Shown piece by piece: positions 1 to 6,109 of a stretch of DNA of 9,415 nucleotides. The DNA lies in assembly GCA_029287335.1 (NCBI GenBank), contig JARFRI010000050.1:1-9415 (forward strand). Reading direction: 5' to 3'. This DNA comes from Phycisphaera sp. GTDB lineage: Bacteria > Planctomycetota > Phycisphaerae > Phycisphaerales > Phycisphaeraceae. The notes under the pieces are model-generated. The model made no database searches. It was not told the DNA's origin and saw nothing but the letters and a program-made list of their open reading frames with translations. The stretch's first letter is position 1. The number at the start of each line of letters is the position of its first letter. A program made the position numbers and the translations under genes.

Positions 1-1740
1 GCCCCATCCAATCCGCACGAGCAAGAGACACCGTCGCCGCCGGCAGAGCCGGTGTTGGGCGAGCGTCGCATTAAGCCGCGTGCAGACCGACGCCGCAAGA
101 GGCGCCCGAATGAGCCATCGACCGATGAAACCGTTAAGGACACGATCGAGTCCATCGTAATCGCGTTTAGCCTTGCGTTTGTCTTCCGAGCTTTTGTTGT
201 TGAGCCCGTCATCAGTCCGACCGGTTCAATGGCGCCGGCGATGCTCGGCACCCACGCACAGATCAGTTGTCCTTCCTGCGGTTACCACTTCGATGTCGGC
301 GTTAACCAGGGATCATTGACCGGCGCATCACTCGTCCCGATCACCTCGGCCGACTGCCCGATGTGCAATTACGAAGTAACCACCGCGATGGGCACCAAGG
401 CCCGCTCGGGCGACCGCATCCTCGTCAACAAATTCAGTTATCACCTCAGAGACCCTGCGCGTTGGGATGTTGTCGTCTTCAAAGCGCCGCAAGACGAACA
501 AGTCAATGGCGTCCCCGCGCCACGAGCCAACTTCATCAAACGCCTTGTCGGCCTTCCCGGCGAACGTGTCGTCCTCTTGGATGGCAACGTCTTCACTGCG
601 CCGGCGGGCACTGACGACTTTGCTATCGCACGCAAGACCGACCCGCTGACCAACCGCCATTGGGAAAAAATCCAGCGCGCCGTCTGGCAGCCGATCTACC
701 ACAGCCAGTTCGTACCAATCCAAGACGCAAGAGCCAATGGGCCGGGCCGTGATAACCTCCACGCCTGGCGTGTGCCTTGGGTCGCGGAAAGCGGCGAGTG
801 GGACCTGGGCACCGACCGGAGGCCAAGCCGGGTATATCGCTTTGAGGGTGGCGAAGGTGAGATTCGATTCAAAATGTCGGGCAACTATGGCACGCCGAAA
901 TACGACAGCCAGCAGAATAAGTACCCCTACAACCAAGTTGCCGGTTCGACCAATCCGATCGAGGACATACGCCTCGCTGCGTCGTTTACAACACTCACGG
1001 ATACCGCAGAGTTGGTGCTATCAACCACCGCGAGACTCGATCTTCCGGGTCGAGGCCCCGAAACGCTCGCGGCAATACTCGACACCTCGGGCAACCTCAA
1101 ACTCCAAGCGATCTCGGAAGACGGCACGACACGCAGCCTTGGCGCCGAACAAAACCTCAGCCCACTGAAGCAAGGCATCGCAACGACCATCGAACTGTGG
1201 TTTGTTGACGACGAGGCGAGTGTATGGATCAATGGCCAGCGCGAGCTGGTCTATCGTTTAGACCTAGCATGGGATCAGGTCGCGGCACGTCTGCCTCAGG
1301 ACTACACGCCAAGAGTCGGCCTTTCAGTAAAATCCGACGGGCCAGTTGAATTGCGCCGCGTCGAATTGGACCGTGACCTCTATTACGACGCCAGCGGCTA
1401 CACCACCGACGGCTTCTCTCGCGCTCAAGCCAAACGTATTAATGGTCGGCTCGACCTAGGTGGACACCCGCTCGACTTACGTGAGCAAACAAGCGTCCAC
1501 GACGCCGAACTCTTCTGCCTCGGTGACAACCAGCCGGCGAGTAAAGACGGCCGCGACTGGTCTGGTGTCAACCCATGGATACAAGAACGCTACTTCGACG
1601 GGGAAAGGCGGCTGGGTGTTGTGCCAAGGAGCCTGCTGGTTGGCCGAGCGTTCATGGTTTACTACCCCGCACCGCATGGCTTTTCTCCGCAGGGCAAAGG
1701 CGTGTTACCCGACTTTGGGCGGATGCGTTTTGTGCATTGA
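1..1740 (+). CDS. lepB: Signal peptidase I (S26 family), enlarged planctomycete-type, 5' end cut by window edge
   Basis: Membrane-bound serine protease that removes signal peptides from exported proteins on the outer face of the inner membrane. The frame is open to base 1 and the upstream residues are Pro/Glu-rich, so the true start probably lies outside the window. Residues here count from the GTG at 52. A basic stretch (about 5-18) precedes one membrane segment (about 31-51). Box B, PTGSM, places the nucleophile at Ser59. Box C is around 118-144 and begins with SGDRILVNKFSY. Box D, NFIKRLVGLPGE, gives the general base Lys163. Box E, GDNQPASKDGRDWSG, is at 491-505. Two inserts make it at least 562 aa against 324 in E. 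coli: paired CxxC motifs at 73-76 and 102-105, and about 300 residues between boxes D and E that look beta-rich. All catalytic elements are present, so it is probably active. The family call is firm; the role of the inserts is unknown. Confidence 0.93.
   Translation, partial: APSNPHEQETPSPPAEPVLGERRIKPRADRRRKRRPNEPSTDETVKDTIESIVIAFSLAFVFRAFVVEPVISPTGSMAPAMLGTHAQISCPSCGYHFDVGVNQGSLTGASLVPITSADCPMCNYEVTTAMGTKARSGDRILVNKFSYHLRDPARWDVVVFKAPQDEQVNGVPAPRANFIKRLVGLPGERVVLLDGNVFTAPAGTDDFAIARKTDPLTNRHWEKIQRAVWQPIYHSQFVPIQDARANGPGRDNLHAWRVPWVAESGEWDLGTDRRPSRVYRFEGGEGEIRFKMSGNYGTPKYDSQQNKYPYNQVAGSTNPIEDIRLAASFTTLTDTAELVLSTTARLDLPGRGPETLAAILDTSGNLKLQAISEDGTTRSLGAEQNLSPLKQGIATTIELWFVDDEASVWINGQRELVYRLDLAWDQVAARLPQDYTPRVGLSVKSDGPVELRRVELDRDLYYDASGYTTDGFSRAQAKRINGRLDLGGHPLDLREQTSVHDAELFCLGDNQPASKDGRDWSGVNPWIQERYFDGERRLGVVPRSLLVGRAFMVYYPAPHGFSPQGKGVLPDFGRMRFVH
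268..366 (+). other. Zinc-ribbon-like insert in signal peptidase I
   Basis: Part of the signal peptidase coding sequence between the catalytic Ser59 and box C. It encodes CPSC at residues 73-76 and CPMC at 102-105, separated by 25 residues with several Gly and Ser. Two CxxC pairs at this spacing suggest a zinc ribbon. Metal binding is inferred and not shown. The E. coli enzyme has no such element here. Confidence 0.6.
571..1515 (+). other. Large beta-rich insert in signal peptidase I between boxes D and E
   Basis: Roughly residues 174-488 of the signal peptidase. Alternating hydrophobic strands run from about 265 to 445, including IRFKMSGNYG, ELWFVDDEASVWINGQ and VGLSVKSDGPVELRRVELD. The pattern resembles a jelly-roll or LamG-like sandwich, but this is judged by eye. 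It sits where the second periplasmic domain of E. coli LepB is inserted, so it should lie outside the cytoplasm. No catalytic motif was recognised. It could bind the cell wall, a sugar or a substrate; none of these is shown. Confidence 0.5.
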
Positions 1741-1803
1741 GTGATGTCATTCAGCCACGCAACGGTAGATTTTTCAGCCATTTACAGTTTCGCCCCATCT
1801 CGG

Positions 1804-1900
1804 CTCTTATAGAATTCATCCACAACTCAGATATCTAAGTCAGCCATTAAGTCGTGGATACTTGGCGAAGTAGACATCACCATCATTTGACTCTTATAGA
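1804..1900. repeat. Ten-base direct repeat ctcttataga, two copies 87 bp apart
   Basis: Identical copies lie at 1804-1813 and 1891-1900. Each contains a TTATAG core resembling a -10 element, and the second follows a TTGA. They could be regulator sites, weak promoter elements or chance. Only two copies were seen. Confidence 0.4.
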
Positions 1901-1963
1901 GGCCATGGGCACAATCTTTAAGTGCTGCCTAAAAAGGACTTACGTTCCGATCGGCCATTCGGA

Positions 1964-1991
1964 TTGATGCTTTGATCTAACTGAATATTAT
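1964..1991 (+). promoter_or_regulatory. Candidate sigma70-type promoter upstream of ilvN
   Basis: TTGATG at 1964-1969 and TATTAT at 1986-1991 are separated by 16 bases, each one or two mismatches from TTGACA and TATAAT. Transcription would begin near 1998 and leave a leader of about 130 bases before ilvN. The tract is A+T-rich, so a chance match is possible. Confidence 0.4.
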
Positions 1992-2130
1992 AAAAATGTC
2001 CACGATCGAATCCCACCTATCTCGGCTTTCCACAACTTTCCCACCCTCTCGGGCAGTGTCGTATCCTGTCCTTGGCGGTCTTTGAGAACTGAAAAGCAAC
2101 GGAGCGACGCAAAATCACTAATATGGCCGC

Positions 2131-2748
2131 ATGCAAGCTCAAGCCACCAGCGTCATGCGGCACGTCATTGCCGCTTTAGTCACCAACGAGCCAGGCGTCC
2201 TCGCACAAGTTGCCGGGATGTTCGCCGCACGCGGGTTCAACATCGATTCACTTGTTGTCGGCAGAACCGAGAACGCCGAACTCTCGCGCATGACCATCGT
2301 CGTCATTGGCGATGACGCCGTGCTCGAACAGGTCCGCAAGCAACTCCAGAAACTTGTTCCTGTCGTCAAGGTCGTCGATTACCAAGACGTGCCTTTCGTC
2401 GAACGGGACCTCGTCATCGTGCAGGTGAATACCCGCGAAGGCGACAACCCCGCCGCCCACCGCACCGCAGTCATGCAGGTCGCCCAGATCTTCCGCGCCA
2501 ACATCGTCGATCTCTCTCAGGACCGCATGATGCTTGAGCTTGGTGGTGCCGAAGAAAAGCTCGAGGCCTTCGTTGAACAGGTCAAGCCCTTTGGCTTGAT
2601 CGAGTTGGCGCGTACCGGTGTGATCGCGATGCCCCGTGGTAACAGCGATGGCACACGACGCACCATGCGCAGCGGCTTAGTTCGTATCGCCGACATGCCC
2701 CAGCACGATGACGATGCAATCGACCCAAGCGACCTGCCGCCGGGTTGA
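2131..2748 (+). CDS. ilvN: Acetolactate synthase small (regulatory) subunit
   Basis: Regulatory subunit of acetohydroxyacid synthase, the first shared enzyme of valine, leucine and isoleucine synthesis. It stimulates the catalytic subunit and carries valine feedback inhibition. An N-terminal ACT domain spans about residues 10-83, with the typical NEPGVLAQVAGMFAARGFNI and LSRMTIVVIGDD. The C-terminal small-subunit domain spans about 90-168 and ends in the usual IELARTGVIAMPRG. A tail of about 35 residues, acidic near its end (171-205), makes the protein 205 aa against the usual 160-180. The start is uncertain: the ATG at 2155 (Met9, giving MRHVIAAL) matches the usual family N-terminus, and neither site has a close Shine-Dalgarno; ggag at 2101-2104 is too far. 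No catalytic ilvB or reductase ilvC is adjacent within the window, unlike the common ilvBNC order. Confidence 0.93.
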   Translation: MQAQATSVMRHVIAALVTNEPGVLAQVAGMFAARGFNIDSLVVGRTENAELSRMTIVVIGDDAVLEQVRKQLQKLVPVVKVVDYQDVPFVERDLVIVQVNTREGDNPAAHRTAVMQVAQIFRANIVDLSQDRMMLELGGAEEKLEAFVEQVKPFGLIELARTGVIAMPRGNSDGTRRTMRSGLVRIADMPQHDDDAIDPSDLPPG

Positions 2749-2787
2749 TCAGACGCGCGTTGTCGCTACGCCCTCTAAACTACAACC

Positions 2788-4386
2788 ATGCCCAAACGTA
2801 TCCGCATCAGTCTGGCGAATAAGTGCCAATTGTTGTTCGGACTAGGTGTTGTCCTGATCGTTACTGCGGCGCTGTTCGTCGTAGCCATGCGCATGAATCA
2901 CCTGGCTGAGCAAGGACCAAGGCAACGCGCGCGTGACCTGGCGGGGCTATGGATCAGCGGGCGCATCGAGTTGATCGAACGGGACGCTGCGTCTGACACA
3001 CGCGGTAACCCCGCAGTCGACCCCGGCATGCGTATCGATGTGCTCAGCGCACGCGAAGCCAATCTTCGGGCGGATGAAGACCCGTTCTTATTGCGCGCCT
3101 TCGAGCACTTCAACAGCGCAGAAGACACCACTGAATTTTTCGCCCCAAGTGCCGACGACCAAGGCAAGCAAATCTACCTCTATGCGCGAGCCGTACGACT
3201 TAGCGAAATGGGCGACCGCGACCCGGTCACGCAATCCGCAGGAACCGCTAACCAAGACCCCCTTGAGAAACTGATATTAATTCAGCTTGTTGATGAAGAG
3301 GCGAACAAGCAGCGCACACTCAATCTGATCTACCTCATCGCTGCGGGCCTGACTGCGGGACTTTTTGCGATCGCGGCCTTCTGGTTCATTACGACAAGGC
3401 TGATTCTCTCGCCGGTCCGTGTGCTGCGAGGTTATGCCGAGAAGGTCTCCGGCGGTGACATTAATATTCGCAGCGATATCAATACCGGCGACGAGTTCGA
3501 ACAACTCTCGGACATGTTTAACGCCATGCTCGATACCGTCCGTTCAACGCAAGACCGCTTGACTGGAGCCAACAAATCGCTTGACCTGAAACTTGGAGAA
3601 TTGGCAGAGTCGAATGTTGCACTTTACGAAGCAAATCAGATCAAGGGTGAATTCCTAGCCAATGTCTCGCATGAGTTAAGGACGCCTTTGAATTCGATCA
3701 TCGGTTTCGCGGAGGTGCTTCAGGAAACACTTGCCAGCAGTAATAACGCGCAAGCCGAGAAACAAACACGCTACGCCTCGAATATCATCCTTTCCAGCCG
3801 ACGCCTGCTGGAGTTGATCAATGACCTCCTGGACCTGGCCAAGATTGAAGCCGGTCGAGCGGAACTGCGATTGGCGACCGTGTCGATCAAAGACACCGCC
3901 GAAGGATTGGTGAATTTGATCCGACCCCAAGCCGAAAAGCGAAGCGTCGAACTAAAAATAAAGGTCCAGCCCAACTTGCCCCCTGCTGAAACAGATGCGG
4001 GCAAACTACAGCAGATCATCTTTAACTTCCTCTCAAATGCGATCAAGTTCAGTCCCGACGAAGGCACCGTACTGTTGCAGGCAGAGTTGGATGAAGCAGA
4101 ATCGGGACGCGGTGTGGCGAATCTTCGGCTGTCAGTCAAAGATCAAGGCCCCGGCATCGCGCCAGAAGACCACGAGCGTGTCTTTGAAAAGTTCTCACAA
4201 GTCGATGCCTCCGCGACGCGCACTCATGGCGGCACCGGGCTGGGTTTGACGATCAGCAAAGAACTCGCACAACTTCTCGGCGGATCAATCGAACTCAAAA
4301 GCAGCGTTGGCGAAGGTGCTACTTTCACGCTTGTGATCCCGCTGATCTATCAGCCGCCTTCGGCACCGCTGATGCCTGAGGCTTAA
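2788..4386 (+). CDS. Membrane sensor histidine kinase (HAMP, HisKA, HATPase_c)
   Basis: Two-component sensor kinase of 532 aa. TM1 is at about residues 13-33, an extracytoplasmic sensor region at about 35-177, and TM2 at about 179-203. A HAMP linker follows at about 204-255, then a short coiled-coil-like stretch and HisKA. The H-box FLANVSHELRTPLN gives the phospho-acceptor His295. The N-box has Asn413 and Asn417, the G1 box is DQGPGIAP at 452-459, the F-box is FEKF at 466-469 and the G2 box is GGTGLGLTIS at 481-490. All kinase motifs are intact. There is no receiver domain and no response regulator gene alongside, so it is an orphan whose partner is elsewhere. The sensor region was not recognised. 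It begins 39 bp after ilvN and may be cotranscribed. Its TAA stop overlaps that of the convergent FemAB-like gene. The signal sensed is unknown. Confidence 0.92.
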   Translation: MPKRIRISLANKCQLLFGLGVVLIVTAALFVVAMRMNHLAEQGPRQRARDLAGLWISGRIELIERDAASDTRGNPAVDPGMRIDVLSAREANLRADEDPFLLRAFEHFNSAEDTTEFFAPSADDQGKQIYLYARAVRLSEMGDRDPVTQSAGTANQDPLEKLILIQLVDEEANKQRTLNLIYLIAAGLTAGLFAIAAFWFITTRLILSPVRVLRGYAEKVSGGDINIRSDINTGDEFEQLSDMFNAMLDTVRSTQDRLTGANKSLDLKLGELAESNVALYEANQIKGEFLANVSHELRTPLNSIIGFAEVLQETLASSNNAQAEKQTRYASNIILSSRRLLELINDLLDLAKIEAGRAELRLATVSIKDTAEGLVNLIRPQAEKRSVELKIKVQPNLPPAETDAGKLQQIIFNFLSNAIKFSPDEGTVLLQAELDEAESGRGVANLRLSVKDQGPGIAPEDHERVFEKFSQVDASATRTHGGTGLGLTISKELAQLLGGSIELKSSVGEGATFTLVIPLIYQPPSAPLMPEA

Positions 4387-5444
4387 GGAATCCCGCGCAC
4401 AATCGTCGGACCGATTGCTTTGGTTACCCAGACCGGCAGCTTCTGCCACTTTTCAATCCGCTTACGATTGCGCGGATCGTCGGGCCGAGCATCATTGAGT
4501 GAGCCGCGCTGCAGAACGACCTGCCACGGCGTCGGCTCAGGCTCGGCACCCCACTGCTTTTTGAATCGATACGTTCCCGAGCCTTCGCTGGACCGACCAA
4601 AGTCGAACCGCGTTGCCCCCCTAGCAATCGAACGCTCGATCAACTGGTGGTACATCCACATGTTCGCACAGAGGTTGTTGAACTGGCGAAGGCAACTGGC
4701 CGATGGGATCTGCGTGATCGCATGCCCACCGACGCGATCGTGTATCAAGACCGCTCCCGCAATAGGTACCGACTCAAGTGTTACCAATGCAATCTCGCAA
4801 CGCTCGCCAAGGCAAGCCAACATCGCTAGAAACAATTTTCGCGGGTAGACCGGCGTGCCCAGGTCACGCATGTTTGTTGCAAATACGCTATAGAAACCGG
4901 GTAAAAGCGCTTCGCGTCCGTAGCTGATCTGTAAGCCACCTTGCTCGCCCTTACGTACTTGGTTTCGTACCTTGGCCTTAAGCGATGGCCAGAGTTGCTC
5001 AGACGTACACGGAAGGTCCAGTACCATCCGGTGCTTCTCGTTTCTCGAATGGGTGAATAGCTCGGGGTCAAAGGGCTGTCCATGATGACGCAATTCGAGA
5101 TAGCGCACGTCGTACTGCTTGGCGAGTTGCGTAGCGTGTTCGACAAGTGCGTAGCCGGATTCTTTGTCAGCGGTCAGCAGCCCTGCGCGGTTGACGTATG
5201 GCAAGCTCACGAGGTGTTTGCCAAATAACGGACTTCGTGTCAAAGCCAAAGGCAACACACCAGCGAGTTGCTTTCCCCGCCAATCCAGTAATGCTGATGT
5301 CTTATGGTGCAATGCCTGCCGAAGGATGTCTAACCAAGCCGGGTCGTGTTCACCGCAGGCGCGATCCATGACGCTAGAGTCATGCATCAACTCGCGGATC
5401 GCCGCGCGCTGCTGATCGTTGAGCTGTCGGACGTGCTCGATCAC
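4383..5444 (-). CDS. FemAB-like acyltransferase, PEP-CTERM/exosortase-associated type
   Basis: A 353-aa protein of the FemAB/GNAT-like superfamily, whose classic members add amino acids from charged tRNA to peptidoglycan precursors. Segments such as EKHRMVLDLP (136-145), LKAKVRNQVRKGE (155-167), FYSVFATNMRDLGTPVYPRKLF (184-205, a conserved block) and FDFGRSSEGSGTYRFKKQWG (280-299) resemble, from memory, the FemAB group genetically linked to exosortase and exopolysaccharide loci. No signal peptide or membrane segment is seen, so it is probably cytoplasmic. The start is GTG (5444-5442), overlapping the TGA of the upstream acyltransferase gene as GTGA, which suggests translational coupling. Substrate and acyl donor are unknown; modification of a surface polysaccharide or its lipid-linked precursor is inferred from the neighbours. 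The superfamily is confident and the PEP-CTERM subgroup fairly so. Confidence 0.82.
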   Translation of the reverse strand: MIEHVRQLNDQQRAAIRELMHDSSVMDRACGEHDPAWLDILRQALHHKTSALLDWRGKQLAGVLPLALTRSPLFGKHLVSLPYVNRAGLLTADKESGYALVEHATQLAKQYDVRYLELRHHGQPFDPELFTHSRNEKHRMVLDLPCTSEQLWPSLKAKVRNQVRKGEQGGLQISYGREALLPGFYSVFATNMRDLGTPVYPRKLFLAMLACLGERCEIALVTLESVPIAGAVLIHDRVGGHAITQIPSASCLRQFNNLCANMWMYHQLIERSIARGATRFDFGRSSEGSGTYRFKKQWGAEPEPTPWQVVLQRGSLNDARPDDPRNRKRIEKWQKLPVWVTKAIGPTIVRGIP

Positions 5445-6025
5445 GCGGCCTGCCTCGATCGGGTCGGATTATGAATCGGCTTAGCGGGGACGCCGACGAC
5501 CGTTTCATTGGGAGCGACGGGCTTCGTCACGACGGCTCCAGCGCCAATAATCGCTCCATCGCAAACGTCCGCCATGACGACTGCATTGGCGCCGATCCAC
5601 ACGTTTCGGCCAATCGTAATTCGATCGTGTCTGACACTTGAGGCGTTGACGCCTTGCTCGCCGGTGCCGTGATGGTGTCGACCGGAAAGCAGCTGAACCC
5701 CATCTGCGATGCGCGTGTCGCTGCCAATCGTGACGCGACCGACGATGCAGAATCGCCCAAGGTAGACGCGGTCGCCGATCTGCGCGTCGCATTTGCTCAG
5801 TAGTGTTTGGTATCCGAAGTGAACATCGTTGCCAGAGGCTTCAAGCACGCGACCATAAAAAGCCTGTCGTGTGTAGACACCAAGCAGAGCCGGTATCCCT
5901 GCGGCACGCTCGCTGACTAGGCTCAATGCCCGGTCAGCTCCGACGACCCGGCGCAGTAAGGCGTAACGGACAAGCAATGGCAGCGAACGCAATACTCCTA
6001 CAAATTGACCTATTGATTTAAGCAT
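5441..6025 (-). CDS. Left-handed beta-helix (hexapeptide repeat) O-acyltransferase, WbbJ/serine acetyltransferase-like
   Basis: A 194-aa hexapeptide-repeat transferase, probably transferring acetyl from acetyl-CoA to a hydroxyl of a sugar. The N-terminal 60 residues are helical and partly hydrophobic or basic. Imperfect hexapeptide turns run from about 68 to 180, including IGDRVYLGRF, VTIGSDTRIADGV, ITIGRNVWIGANAVV and GAIIGAGAVVTKPV. A loop after SGRHHHGTGEQG (114-125) carries the His cluster 117-119 expected for catalysis. The end VVGVPAKPIHNP (176-187) is the usual family C-terminus. The ATG at 6025-6023 lies inside the 3' arm of a hairpin (6022-6047). The start is 84 bp downstream of the glycosyltransferase stop, and the stop overlaps the GTG of the FemAB-like gene. 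The acceptor is not determined; with these neighbours a surface glycan is likely. Serine acetyltransferase is less likely because that enzyme's N-terminal domain is missing. Confidence 0.87.
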   Translation of the reverse strand: MLKSIGQFVGVLRSLPLLVRYALLRRVVGADRALSLVSERAAGIPALLGVYTRQAFYGRVLEASGNDVHFGYQTLLSKCDAQIGDRVYLGRFCIVGRVTIGSDTRIADGVQLLSGRHHHGTGEQGVNASSVRHDRITIGRNVWIGANAVVMADVCDGAIIGAGAVVTKPVAPNETVVGVPAKPIHNPTRSRQAA

Positions 6026-6047
6026 CTGCCTATCTATCGGCAGATGC
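6022..6047 (-). promoter_or_regulatory. Hairpin enclosing the acyltransferase start codon
   Basis: A perfect 9-bp inverted repeat, gcatctgcc at 6022-6030 and ggcagatgc at 6039-6047, with an 8-base loop. In minus-strand mRNA the AUG (6025-6023) is in the 3' arm, preceded by AUAGGC, a weak ribosome-binding match partly in the loop. Folding would hide the start codon. No U-run follows in either direction, so it is not an intrinsic terminator. It may be a translational control element or a protein operator; neither is shown. Confidence 0.5.
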
Positions 6048-6072
6048 CCTTTCCTCAGACGATTTGAACGCG

Positions 6073-6087
6073 AATCACTTGGTGATT
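6073..6087. repeat. Short dyad in the glycosyltransferase/acyltransferase gap
   Basis: The arms aatcac (6073-6078) and gtgatt (6082-6087) form a perfect 6-bp stem with a 3-base loop, 22 bases past the glycosyltransferase stop. It has no U-run and a weak stem, so it is a poor terminator candidate. Confidence 0.25.
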
Positions 6088-6109
6088 ATCCGGAACAAAG
6101 CGATGCCAA

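Larger units (their letters stand above)
1741..2130. other. 390-bp AT-richer intergenic region between lepB and ilvN
   Basis: No convincing gene, RNA or intrinsic terminator was found. It is visibly richer in A+T than its flanks. It holds a 10-bp direct repeat, ctcttataga, at 1804-1813 and 1891-1900; a 9-bp repeat, tcagccatt, at 1774-1782 and 1840-1848; a second 9-bp repeat, tccacaact, at 1818-1826 and 2029-2037; and a candidate promoter near 1964-1991. Two short open frames (22 codons at 1744-1812 and 29 codons at 1996-2085) have no ribosome binding site or distinctive content. Confidence 0.6.

Noticed and set aside
328..936. A 202-codon open frame on the minus strand inside the signal peptidase gene
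   Set aside because: It lies wholly antisense to a well-supported coding region, has no recognisable domain and fits the expected shadow of high-GC coding DNA.
737..1168. A 143-codon plus-strand frame inside the signal peptidase gene
   Set aside because: It is an alternate frame of the large insert, rich in Arg, Ser and Thr and without domain signs. The main frame is continuous from box D to box E, so it is not a frameshift product.
1744..1812. A 22-codon frame directly after the signal peptidase stop
   Set aside because: No ribosome binding site, no distinctive composition, and length expected by chance.
1951..1967. Dyad tccga/tcgga near the candidate promoter, considered as a terminator
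   Set aside because: The stem is only five bases, the loop is long and no T-run follows.
1996..2085. A 29-codon frame before ilvN, considered as a leader peptide for attenuation
   Set aside because: It contains some Leu and Val codons but no clustered run, has no ribosome binding site, and is not followed by a terminator hairpin with a U-run.
6022..6047. The start-codon hairpin as an intrinsic terminator of the glycosyltransferase transcript
   Set aside because: No U-run follows the stem on either strand, and the element overlaps the start of the next gene.
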